NCBI GenBank assembly: GCA_963921195.1
Contig: OY992540.1
Location: forward strand, 134,032,694-134,096,693
DNA length: 64,000 nucleotides
Origin: Pegoplata infirma
Taxonomy: Eukaryota > Arthropoda > Insecta > Diptera > Anthomyiidae
Direction of reading: 5' to 3'
Part shown: in pieces, positions 54,871-64,000 of the stretch
Numbering within the stretch: the stretch's first letter is position 1
How the letters are laid out: the number at the start of each line of letters is the position of its first letter
Made by a program: the position numbers and the translations under genes
Notes under the pieces: generated by a model
What the model was told of the DNA's origin: nothing
The model's database searches: none
Seen by the model: the letters and a program-made list of their open reading frames with translations, nothing else

Positions 54871-55045
54871 CCCTAGTGTACATTAAAGGGTTTTACATCT
54901 ATATTTCGATATTTTAAAAATTTAAAGACAAACTTACATATGTGCATACGAATACGCTAGAAAAATTTTCAAAAAATAAAAGTTTGTTTTTAGAAATTTT
55001 TCTGCATTCAAACTAACTTTAAACTTTTTTTTTAAACATTTTCAG

Positions 55046-55281
55046 AGTATTTTTTCGTATGAAAGTAAGAAAGATCAATAGTAGCAGAAATAACAACAGC
55101 AAAACAACAAACAATAGCAACAGTAACACCAAAAACAACAACAATAGTAATTCAAATTCTAACAACAATGGAGTATGGTTTAATGCCAGTGGCAATATTG
55201 GCCATAGTGGCAATGAAGTAAATATCGATGAAGCACAAATAGTGGTATATAGAAAAACTTTTCAATTTCAAATACGCAAAG
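55046..55281 (+). CDS. Exon of the same secreted precursor (TGF-beta-prodomain-like segment)
   Basis: An ACATTTTCAG acceptor ends at 55045 and a GGTAAGTG donor follows 55281. The exon supplies 78 codons, starting in the phase left by the exon at 46049 (AG+A gives Arg) and ending in phase 1. The nearby alternative AG at 55047 would run into a stop. The product opens VFFRMKVRKINSSRN, then has an Asn/Ser-rich run of about 35 residues, then a folded-looking end: GVWFNASGNIGH, then VNIDEAQIVVYRKTFQFQIR. The F-N-x-S followed by an acidic/Val block and A-Q-(I/L)-x-(V/I)-Y-R is the pattern of TGF-beta-superfamily prodomains (compare the AQLWIYLR segment of myostatin). NASG is a possible N-glycosylation site. 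Drosophila maverick, with its long prodomain, is a candidate relative; this is inference. The mature ligand would be encoded beyond the window. Confidence 0.72.
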
Positions 55282-56815
55282 GTAAGTGAAAATATACATA
55301 TGTTTTCTCAGGGACATTACTATTTTTTTGTTTCTATTTTCTATGATATGTAGTTGTAAATGGAGTATTTCATGGGATAAGGATTTAAAAATGTTTAAGA
55401 AATTTGTTTAAAAAAACTAGATTTACAAGGGAGGTATCTCAACCCTTATGAACCGATTTGCATGAAATTTAATATATGAACATTTCCATTTAACTTTTGA
55501 TTTTAAGGTTTAAAAAATATTAAAATTTTTTTTGAAGGCACATCAAAATCGTTTAGTACGCGTATAAACATGCATTTAGTAAGTTCAAATCCGTTCAAAC
55601 GTTCAGTTGACGGCGCGAAAGTTATGGCGGTTTAAAGATTTTAATTGATAACAAAAAATCTCAAAATTACAATTATTATTAGAATTTAACAAAATCAACG
55701 TTAATTAATGTTTCATACTATCGCCAATAAAACCGGATAAATTACGTCCATTAACGTGGATACACAATCAGATTTTTACGATAAAAGTTTGTTTTAAAAA
55801 GTTGCTCTCTTAAGTTTTGATATGCAATTTACGCGAAATCTAATAAAAAAGGGCCAAATTAAAGGTCATATTCGGATTTAGCACCCACAAATTAGTTAAG
55901 AAACTTGTGCATTTTGCAAATTTGTGAATTTTTAAATTTAAATTCTTTTTAATTTAAATTCTTTTCACGTGAAAATCGTTTAAAATCGTGAAAAGTCAGA
56001 TTTTTGCAAAATTTTTGCTAATCAAAATTTTAACACGCTATATCGATTTTATTATAAAAAATCAAAAAATATTTGGATCACGCGATGTGCTGGCCACTTT
56101 TAACAAATATTTCGAATGTGCTTCGCAAAAAAGTGGATTTTTGATGACTTTTACGTTTTGTCTCTCAACATTTGTCTAGCTAGTAATCCGCTCCTATTGA
56201 GGTCACATTCATGAGACCGGTTTTAAACTGCAGGGAATTACGACAGCTATCATTCCTCGTATTAGCTTTTGAAAAGTATGAAGCGGCGAAAATTTCCTGA
56301 TCAAAAACGACGAAAAATTAAAAATGAAGAAATTTTTACTTCAAACCGTTACCACCAAATAACATTTTTATTATTGATGGCACATCAAATTCATAAATAA
56401 ATCTTTTTTGAACAAGTATAGGGACCATATATTTGAAATCTTCGGAGAATACGTTGGACGGCGCAAGTACAATAGGCCAAAGAGTACATAATTTTTATGA
56501 AATTTCAATCGACTTTTCCACATTTCGGAAGTTTGATTGTCGCTAACTACTGCACATTAAGATTTTTGGCCTTAAGTGTTTGTATGCTAATTGCATTAGA
56601 AGTCCTTTATGTATTTCTATCAGTAGATAGCCATTTGAATGCAAATAAAAAAAGTCTTTGCCAAAAAACCAACATTTCAAAGAAATTGATGTTTATATAT
56701 AAGAAGAAAACGTTTTTTAATGCCTACCCAACAATGGCATATCCTTGTAAAAATTCGGCTTCGTTAAAAAAATTTTCATGAAAATGTCTTAATTTTGGTT
56801 GGTATTTATATGAAG

Positions 56816-58181
56816 TAGTGCCCCCCATTTCCCGATTCTCGGTATTTCCGGGAATACCGGTATTCCCGGTACTGGTACCGGTTTCCCCGTTCTAGATATA
56901 TTCCCGGGAATACTGGTACCGGTTCTCAGAAAACAAAAAAATACTATACCATAGAATATTTATCAGTATTTTAATCAGTATTTCAGAAATATTTAGTTGT
57001 GTTTGTAAAATTATTTAAAAATCATAAATTTTTTTATACCCTCCACTCTAGTGATAGAGGGTATATATAAGTTTGTCATTCCGTTTGTAACACCTCGAAA
57101 TATTGGTCTAGGACCCCATAAAGTATATATATTCATGATCCTCGATCGATTTTAAGACTATCTAGCGATGTCCGTCCGTCCGTCCGTCCGTCCGTCTGTC
57201 CGTCTGTCTGTCTGTTGAAAACACGCTAACTTTTGAAAGACTTTACGGAGGCTCCTGAAGTTTGGCATATATGTTGGGCATTTACCTGGTCAGGTTGGTA
57301 TTGCAATCTAGCGAAATCGGTCCAGTGGTTCAAAAGTTATGAGCAAAAGACTGAATTTCGGCAAGGGTTTTTCGTGAATTTTTGAGACAAAAAGCACTAT
57401 AACTTTCGAAAGGCAATTCTGAGGATGCTGAAGCTTAGCATATATGTTTTGCGTTCCTCCAGCCTCGTTCTTATTGAATTTCAGCCAAATCGGTCCAGTG
57501 GTTCAAAAGTTATTAGCAAAACCGTGAATTTCAGATTAGCTTCACCTTAAATTCACGTGTTGAAAACCCGTTAAACCTGTTTTAAAAACATTGGTAAGTC
57601 ACAAAAATATTTTACAACGTATTTTTGTCACTCAAAAATATTTTTATACCAAAACAAAAAAAAAAATACGCTCGAAAAAAATTTTACACTCAAAAAAAAA
57701 TTTACACTCAAAAAAAAAAATTAGTAAATTATTTTTTTTTTTTTTTCAAAAATTACAAAAAAAAAAATGTTTACACAAAATAAAATATTTCTAATCAAAA
57801 CTGTTATTTTTTCACGTTAGAAAATTTACTATCACTTAAAATGGGCATTGTGGAGGGTATTCATAGATTCGGCCAAGTCGAATTTAACTTTTCTACTTGT
57901 TTTTTTTTTTAATTCATAAAAAATAAATGAAATGGTGTTTTTCACATGTTTTGTATTTTTTTTTTTGTAAAAGCGAAGAAAAAATGTTAGTTGAAAACAA
58001 TTTTACAAAATATACATACCGGTAGTCCCGGGAATACCGGTAATACCTTCAGAACCGGAACCGGGAATACCGGTATTCCCGGGAATAATATAAGAACCGG
58101 GAAACCGGTACCATTTCCCGGGAATACCGAGAACCGGGAATACCGGTGTTCACGGTTCTACGGTACTGACCGTTGACACTA
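56816..58181. mobile_element. hAT-type element with TAGTG/CACTA ends and CCGGTATTCCCGG repeats
   Basis: It starts TAGTGCCCCCCATTTCCCG and ends CCGTTGACACTA, flanked by a perfect 8-bp duplication ATATGAAG (56808-56815, 58182-58189). Copy 1 of the host foldback has the intact site, TATGTGAAGACATAGACC, at 30710-30727. Both sub-ends are packed with GGAATACCGGTATTCCCGG-type palindromes (56850-56935 and 58018-58150). A Helentron-like copy is nested at 57035-57905. Confidence 0.88.
57035..57905 (+). mobile_element. Helentron/DINE-like repeat, CTCCACTCTAG family, nested copy
   Basis: The head is TACCCTCCACTCTAGTGATA, the GTCC/GTCT tract lies at about 57170-57214, the body has CTGGTCAGGTTGGTATTGC and two CGGTCCAGTGGTTCAAAAG blocks, and the tail has ACACTCAAAAAAAA units. 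It ends ATTCGGCCAAGTCG and CTTTTCTACTTGTT. It is collinear with 50465-51668 but shorter in the microsatellite and the tail. It lies inside the hAT element at 56816-58181. Confidence 0.75.
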
Positions 58182-58242
58182 ATATGAAGACATAGACCTA
58201 CGATATCCATATGAATTCGAAATAATCTTTGTTAAATTTAAG

Positions 58243-58860
58243 CAGAGCTTCGAACGAATTAATTCTATTGAGAATTAATTCACCAAAAGTTTAATTCTGT
58301 TTTAATAAGTTTCGAATTATCATTCCTTACCAGCATTCAACACGAATTAATTCAAAGGCTTAATTCTCAAAGCTTAAATCAAATTGAATTAATTCCCACG
58401 AGAATTAATTCCTTGCAAGCAATCATTCGATTGAATGATCAAAATTTTTCATCATTCAAATCTATTACAAATTGAATGATGATTTTTTTATTTCATTCCC
58501 TTTGTATTTTCAAAAATGTGTTGCTTGTGTGCATTTTAAGCATCTTTGTGTAAACGATCGGTTGTTGTTTTGTTGAGGTCTCGTCTGCTGCTTCCCACAC
58601 AAGCAAAATGTGTGTGTATGAGTGTTGCGCTTCACTGTTTTAAATTGAATGATAAGAAAATTTCACCATTCAATTTGTAGTAGATTGATTTGGATAAAAA
58701 AATAGTTCATTCCTTAAGAATGATCATTCTTAAGGAATGAATTCTTGAAAGAATTAATTCTATGATTATGAAAGTTGAATGATTTTAGGGAATGCCAAAT
58801 TCTATTTTTTTAATTCGAATTAGGAAATTGAATTAAAGAATTAATTCTTTCGAACCTTTG
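58243..58860. mobile_element. hAT-type MITE with CAGAGCTTCGAAC ends
   Basis: The left end CAGAGCTTCGAACGAATTAA and the reverse complement of the right end, CAAAGGTTCGAAAGAATTAA, match at 16 of 20. A perfect 8-bp duplication AATTTAAG flanks it (58235-58242, 58861-58868). Copy 1 of the host foldback keeps the empty site (TATTAAATTTAAGTTGAC near 30760). The body repeats GAATTAATTC and ATCATTCAA-type palindromes. The CAGAG start is typical of hAT. Confidence 0.93.
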
Positions 58861-58937
58861 AATTTAAGTCGATCTGTATTTTTTTTTTCTAGACGATATT
58901 CCTCTTAGTTCGGGAGCTATCGAAATTTTCCCGAAGG

Positions 58938-60700
58938 TTTATTTATTTATCGTATGGCACTGATACAAACAATTACAATTTTAGAGATATAAGCATTACT
59001 AGTTTAACAGATTATACAACAAAGTTTAGCATATTTTGATAGAAAAATAGTATAGATAATAATTAGATATTGATGTCAATATTCTTCAGCCACCGGACGG
59101 CATCTGGGCCAGCATTGTTTAGTTCGTGTAGTTCGCCAAGAAATTTACGATGGGGGCAGTCTTTTATAATGTGGTAAATGGTTTGATTAACATCACTGCA
59201 ATCACATAATGGCGAAACAGCGGAGCCCCATTTAAAAAGAGTAGCTGCGCACCTTCCATTGTTTGTCCGTATACGGTTAAGCCTAACCCATATAGGCCTA
59301 GGCAATTCTGATCCCGGAGGCATACAGGTCAAGTCCTGTATTTTCATTAAGTCATCACATGAAGCTTGGTTCCAATTATTAAACCAGATGTTATATGGGT
59401 CATAATTATTGTTTGCGAGACTTTCAGCTAGTTTTAATGGAGGTTTTCGAGATATGAGACGGTCGTCATTAGCAGCTTCAATATATTGGTGTATTTTAAG
59501 GCTAGGATTGGCGATTATTTTTCGATGTTCGCGGAGTAGTGCATTCTGACGTCTTAGACTTGGTGGTAGAATATTACTTAGAACAGGTAAAAATCTTATT
59601 GGGGTTGAAGACATTGTACCTGTTATTAGTCGCATACATGCATTTAGTTGGGTATCTAATTTGTTTACGTGGGGGCTATTAAGCCAGACCGGTGCGCAGT
59701 ATTCTGCAGAAGAATAAACCAGTCCGAGTGATGCTGAGCGCAGTGTTTTTGCAGAAGCTCCCCAAGTAGTTGACGCAAGTTTTTGGATAATATTGTTACG
59801 CGTTTTAACTTTGTTAGCAGTATTTTCTATGTGCTTTTTAAAAGAGAGTGTTCTATCAAGGGTAACTCCAAGGTATTTTGGTGTTGGATTAAAGGGTAGG
59901 ATAGTATCTCCAAAACGAACGTTAAGCTTTAGATCAGATTGACTATTATTGAGGTGAAAAACATGTTACTTCCGTCTTGTTGAGGCTAGGACACAGACGC
60001 CATTTTTTAAAATAATTTCCAAGTGATAGCAGGTCATTTGTAAGGACAGATTCAGCATCTTTAACTAAGTAGCGTTGAGTGGCTATAGCGATGTCATCAG
60101 CGTAGGAGAACTTTTTTGAGTACGTTGATGGGAGGTCATGAGTGTAGAGATTAAATAGAAGCGGGGCAAGTACAGATCCTTGGGGGAGTCCATTATTAAG
60201 TTTACACTTCCTGCTTTGTTTGTTTCCAAGATACACTATAAAATGACGATCACTTAACATATTGTTGAGAAGAGTAGCAGTTCGGATGCAAGGGATAACT
60301 TTTAGAAATTTATAGATCAGCCCGTCTTTCCAGACCGTGTCGTACGCAGCTTTGAGATCTATAAATGCAACGGATGTCCTGAGTTTTAATTGAAAACCAG
60401 CCTCAATGTAGGTCGTTAAGGATAGTACCTGATCAGTGCAGCTACGCCCCGATCTAAACCCCGCCTGCTCTACCGGAACGATGCTATTAATAGTGGGTTC
60501 AACTCTGTTATAAATTAGTCTCTCGAGTAATTTGTATACAACGCTTAATAGTGCTATCGGTCGGTAACTTTCAGCTTGTTCCTTTGGCTTGCCTGGTTTT
60601 AAAAGGGCGAGTATTTTAGATCTCTTCAGATCCGTAGGCATTACACCAGTTAGTAGTACATTTGAGTAGAAAAGTGTGAGCCATTTTCGAAAATTTTTTC
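58938..60700 (-). pseudogene. Non-LTR retrotransposon ORF2 (Jockey/CR1-group-like RT), frameshifted
   Basis: On the minus strand coding begins near 60700 (FRKWLTLFYSNVLLTG) and reads MPTDLKRSKILALLKPGKP, then ESYRPIALLSVVYKLLERL, QAGFRSGRSCTDQVL and the catalytic motif A AFIDLKAAYDTVW. Next are motif B NGLPQGSVLAPLLFNLY, motif C FSYADDIAIATQ and the WRLCPSLNKTEVTCF block. Near 59955 a run of five T shifts the frame by one; a four-T version would continue FHLNN into the downstream frame. That frame stays open to 59063 through the thumb and C-terminal region (SFKKHIENT, GLVYSSAEYCAPVW, ELPRPIWVRLNRIRTNNGRC). The end of the frame holds a Cys/His cluster, CDCSDVNQTIYHIIKDCPH. The 3' end is near 58938, inside the foldback copy; no endonuclease domain is present, so it is 5'-truncated. 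Confidence 0.88.
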
Positions 60701-62012
60701 CACTATGTATAAAAAAGAAAAAAAATATATAATATATATTTTAAGTTTCAGGCAAATCGGTTCGTAAGGGTTGAACCCTTGTTAGAAAAAAAAAAAAAAT
60801 ATATTCGAAGTAATTATCACTTATTTTTTAACGTTTAAAAATTAAAATCGACTTTTTTGAAAAGTCCCAAACCTTAAATTTTTTTTTTTTCAAAAAAGTC
60901 TAAAAATTCTACTCTAAATTACGCAACTTTTAAGCCATAATTCGAGATGTGATCACATTCGTTCTGTTAATTTTTTTTTTCAAATTTTGAAAATTTCACT
61001 TTTTTTACTCTGGTTTATTTTATATGGTGCACCAAAAAAACTAAGTTGTTAGATATTGACCCTAACTTAACCTAGATATATTCATTTGGAGGTAAAAATA
61101 CGTCTCACAAAAATTAATGACGATCGGACATGGGTAAAGCGTTCAGCATGGTCCTTGAAGTTTAAAAAACGGATTACAAGGAAAAATATGAATTTTTTTC
61201 TGTTTTCGCATTTTTTTGGTACTTTAAGTTAAGTTTAAATTCAAGTGGTTACAAATTTATGATGTGGAGTAAAATGCCTTTCTAATAAGGTACTAAAAAC
61301 TAAAATCGGTTGAAAATCAGCCAAGTTATTACAGCTTCCCCAGGCTTGAAAGTTGCGTAATTTAAAGTAGAATTCTTAGACTTTAAAAAAAAAAAATCAA
61401 AGTTTTCGGACTTTTTCAAAAAGTCGATTTTAATTTTTAAACGTTAAAAAATAAGTAATAATTTTTCGAATAAGTTTTTCATATTTTTTTTCTAAAACTA
61501 CATTTAAATAACAACAAAACGTAGTCCAACTTTTTTTAAGATATCTATATTTTTTACTGGTCAAAATTAATTGAAAATTTAAATTTCTTAAAATGGATTG
61601 CTCCACACCAACATGGTATAAAAATCTGAAAATTTAAGAGCAAGTTTCATTTAATAAGTACTAAAACATATCCAGAAGTGAGTGATGTGGCCTGGAATGC
61701 TCCATATATTCCCTTTGATATTCGATCTCACTTTTTTTTGACCTCCTGATTCCTAATCTGCCTTCCAAATTTTTCTATCACGAAAGGTTTTTAAGATATT
61801 CGCGTTTTAATATTGAAAAATACGCTAATTTAGCAATTTTTGGGTCTACCCTGTAACGTATTCTAAAGTTGCTCACACAAAATATGACTAGATTTAGTAT
61901 AAATATAACCTCTTGATTCCAAATCTGTCATTCAAATTTTTCTAACGCGTGCCGTTTTTGAAATATTGGCGTTTGAAAAACTCAAACTCCACTGTCACAC
62001 ACTTATATTCTT
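60701..62012. other. Non-coding remainder of the foldback and its flank
   Basis: Contains the inverted arm segments of the foldback copy (60785-61060 and 61340-61600). The bases after 61709 (TATTCGATCTCACTTTTTTT to TTTGAAAAACTCAAACTCC) hold AAATTTTTCTATCACG and AAATTTTTCTAACGCG as a diverged direct repeat about 140 bases apart. No gene is visible. Confidence 0.45.
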
Positions 62013-63186
62013 TACTAGCTTACCATCCCGGTACTTCGTTACCGGTTGTATTGAATACCGAATAATAGAAGTATCAGGATTACTCTATCGATTTCAAAAA
62101 ATTCCCCTAAGTAGTCTTTGTTTTATTTACTTGTGGACGTTTATGTCTTTCATAAAATAATATTTCAATGAATAATTTTAACAATACATTTTGAAGAACT
62201 TCGCTGGTACGTTATCATGTGCGTTCGGGTGAAAAAAAGATATTGACAATTTTCGAGCTCTTATATCGGGTTTTTGGTTTTTTATGTGAATAAATATTTC
62301 AGTGAAAAAAGAAATGGGAATAAAAATAAGTTTGAGTGAAAAAACATATAGGGAGAAAAAATATGGAATAAGAAAAGTTAAACACGATAAATTTGAGTAA
62401 AAAGTATCATTCCATATTGTTCCCTGCTCTATTCCATTTCGATCCCCGTTCTACTCCATTTCATTTCCAATTCCATCTACTTTTGTTCCATGCAAGTTTC
62501 ATTCCTCTCCGTATAATATGCGTTAAAGAAATAAAAATTTATATTGTCGTTATTTTATAGATATGAAAAGTACCATTTTACACCACTTTTACCAGGTACC
62601 CCTTTTTACCCTAAAATTTTAAATTTTAAAATATGGCTGTTATTTCTGATTTATAGGTAGATAGGTAAAAATAACCATTTGCCACCTCTTCCCTTAAAAT
62701 TAAATTTTCTAAAAACTTTTATTTTGTGCTAGGTGATCCTATATTTAAGATATCAAGTTTCTGAACCATTATTTCAAGAAATATAAGAATAACCAAATTT
62801 AGACTTCTTTATCCCCTTTACGATCGGTCGCGACCCTTAGAAACAGAATTTCCTAAAAGAAAGTTATCCAGCATTCAATATTTTAGTGCCTAGGATCATT
62901 ACTTCATGAAATATAAAAAGTATCAAAAAACACTTTTTTATGCCTCTAGAAACGGATTATTGTAAAAAATACTTTAGCAGAATGTTTTTTTCACCGAAGT
63001 ACCCTACATTCCAAAATTCAAGCTTCTAAGGTCATTATTATAGGAACAAAAAAGTACCAAAAGTACACTTTCTTACCCCCGTTAGAAACGGAATTTCCAA
63101 AAAGTATCTCTTCCATAATGTTTTTTTCTTCATCGAAACCTACATTCCATATTTAAATTTTCTAGGATCATTGTTTCAGCCCTTTC
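62013..63186 (+). mobile_element. RTE-like repeat array
   Basis: It starts TACTAGCTTACCATCCCGG, the head shared with 316 and 4456. It includes TTCCATTTCGATCCCCGTTC, as at 20690. From 62560 about four units of roughly 130-150 bases repeat AAAGTACCNNNNTACAC, TTAGAAACGGAATTTCC and AAGTTTCTNGNATCATT-like blocks. These blocks contain GGTAC/GTACC words that lead directly into the satellite on the right. No protein is encoded. Confidence 0.5.
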
Positions 63187-64000
63187 GGTACTTTTAATAA
63201 AAGGTACTTTATATTAAAGGTACTTTTTATAAAAAGTACTTTTTATAAAGGGTACTTTTTATAAAGGGTACTTTTTATAAAAGGTACCTTTTATAAAAGG
63301 TACTTTTTATAAAAGGTACTTTTTATAAAAGGTACGTTTTATAAAAGGTACTTTTTATAAAAGGTACTTTTTATAAAAGGTACTTTTTATAAAAGGTACT
63401 TTTTATAAAGGTACTTTTTATAAAGGTACTTTTTATAAAAGGTACTTTTTATAAAAGGTACTTTTTATAAAAGGTACTTTTTATAAAAGGTACTTTTTAT
63501 AAAAGGTACTTTTTATAAAAGATACTTTTTATAAAAGGTACTTTTTATAAAAGGTACTTTTTATAAAAGGTACTTTTTATAAAAGGTACTTTTTATAAAA
63601 GGTACTTTTTATAAAAGGTACTTTTTATAAAAGGTACTTTTTATAAAAGGTACTTTTTATAAAAGGTACTTTTTATAAAAGGTACTTTTTATAAAAGGTA
63701 CTTTTTATAAAAGGTACTTTTTATAAAAGGTACTTTTTATAAAAGGTACTTTTTATAAAAGGTACTTTTTATAAAAGGTACTTTTTATAAAAGGTACTTT
63801 TTATAAAAGGTACTTTTTATAAAAGGTACTTTTTATAAAAGGTACTTTTTATAAAAGGTACTTTTTATAAAAGGTACTTTTTATAAAAGGTACTTTTTAT
63901 AAAAGGTACTTTTTATAAAAGGTACTTTTAATAAAAGGTACTTTTTATAAAAGGTACTTTTTATAAAAGGTACTTTTTATAAAAGGTACTTTTTATAAAT
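63187..64000 (+). repeat. 16-bp satellite GGTACTTTTTATAAAA
   Basis: About 50 tandem copies of GGTACTTTTTATAAAA run to the last base of the window and presumably beyond. The first units are the most diverged (GGTACTTTTAATAAAA, GGTACTTTATATTAAA), followed by a few 15-base units with a missing A around 63400-63430. Rare variants are GGTACC-, GGTACG- and GATAC-. The core of the array is almost invariant, which points to recent amplification. Confidence 0.97.

Larger units (their letters stand above)
55427..61709. mobile_element. Large foldback element, copy 2, with three later insertions
   Basis: From TTTACAAGGGAGGTATCTC and AACCCTTATGAACCGATTT to GTGATGTGGCCTGGAATGC and TCCATATAT, blocks are collinear with 30395-33704. 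Parts are inverted: AAAATTAAAATCGACTTTTT near 60838 and AAAAGTCGATTTTAATTTT near 61420. Compared with copy 1 it has extra DNA at 56816-58181 (hAT), 58243-58860 (hAT) and about 58938-60700 (non-LTR). The left arm seen in copy 1 is missing. The element begins 145 bases after the exon at 55281, within the next intron. Confidence 0.6.

Overview
The window is a piece of an AT-rich eukaryotic genome, almost certainly from a higher fly (Diptera, probably a calyptrate such as a blow fly or house fly relative). The evidence is an R1-clade non-LTR retrotransposon, several copies of Helentron/DINE-like repeats that open with TATACCC-type stems and carry (GTCY)n tracts, tRNA-derived SINEs with target duplications, and a great density of hAT, TA-type, piggyBac-like and Transib-like non-autonomous DNA elements. 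There is no bacterial gene organisation, no rRNA and no CRISPR. Nearly all the short open frames in the window lie in repeats.

One host gene can be supported. Three putative exons on the + strand (24379-24436, 46049-46973, 55046-55281) join in phase across introns of 21.6 kb and 8.1 kb. They predict a secreted precursor: a short signal peptide, then a long Ser/Asn/Asp-rich low-complexity region, then a segment resembling the prodomain of TGF-beta-family ligands. The rest of the gene would lie beyond the right edge. If this is right, nearly the whole right-hand 40 kb is intron filled with transposons.

Layout. 0-8 kb: a CCCAGCAAAACTT MITE blown up by an RTE-like array, then foldback elements (TA-type, piggyBac-like), a second intact MITE and a hAT MITE inside another foldback. 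8-12.5 kb: an inverted-ended element holding a tandem array and a hAT MITE, then a Helentron-like copy. 12.9-16.4 kb: a large foldback with a 330-bp tandem array. 16.7-18.8 kb: a decayed R1-clade element split by a hAT MITE. 18.9-24.3 kb: Helentron-like copies, MITEs and a SINE next to the putative first coding exon. 24.4-34.3 kb: MULE-like MITE, SINE, and a 4.9-kb foldback with MITEs in both arms. 34.3-43.8 kb: a block bounded by inverted TACCCGAGTAAAA ends, with tRNA-like relics, an RTE-like array, hAT elements and a nearly perfect 998-bp palindrome. 44-46 kb: a Helentron-like copy carrying a Transib-like insert. 46-55 kb: the large exon, then a nested stack of elements. 55-61.7 kb: the last visible exon and a second foldback copy with two hAT inserts and a frameshifted non-LTR retrotransposon. 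62-64 kb: a repeat array passing into a 16-bp satellite that runs off the window.

Several insertions are dated relative to one another, because paralogous copies inside the same window preserve the empty target site.
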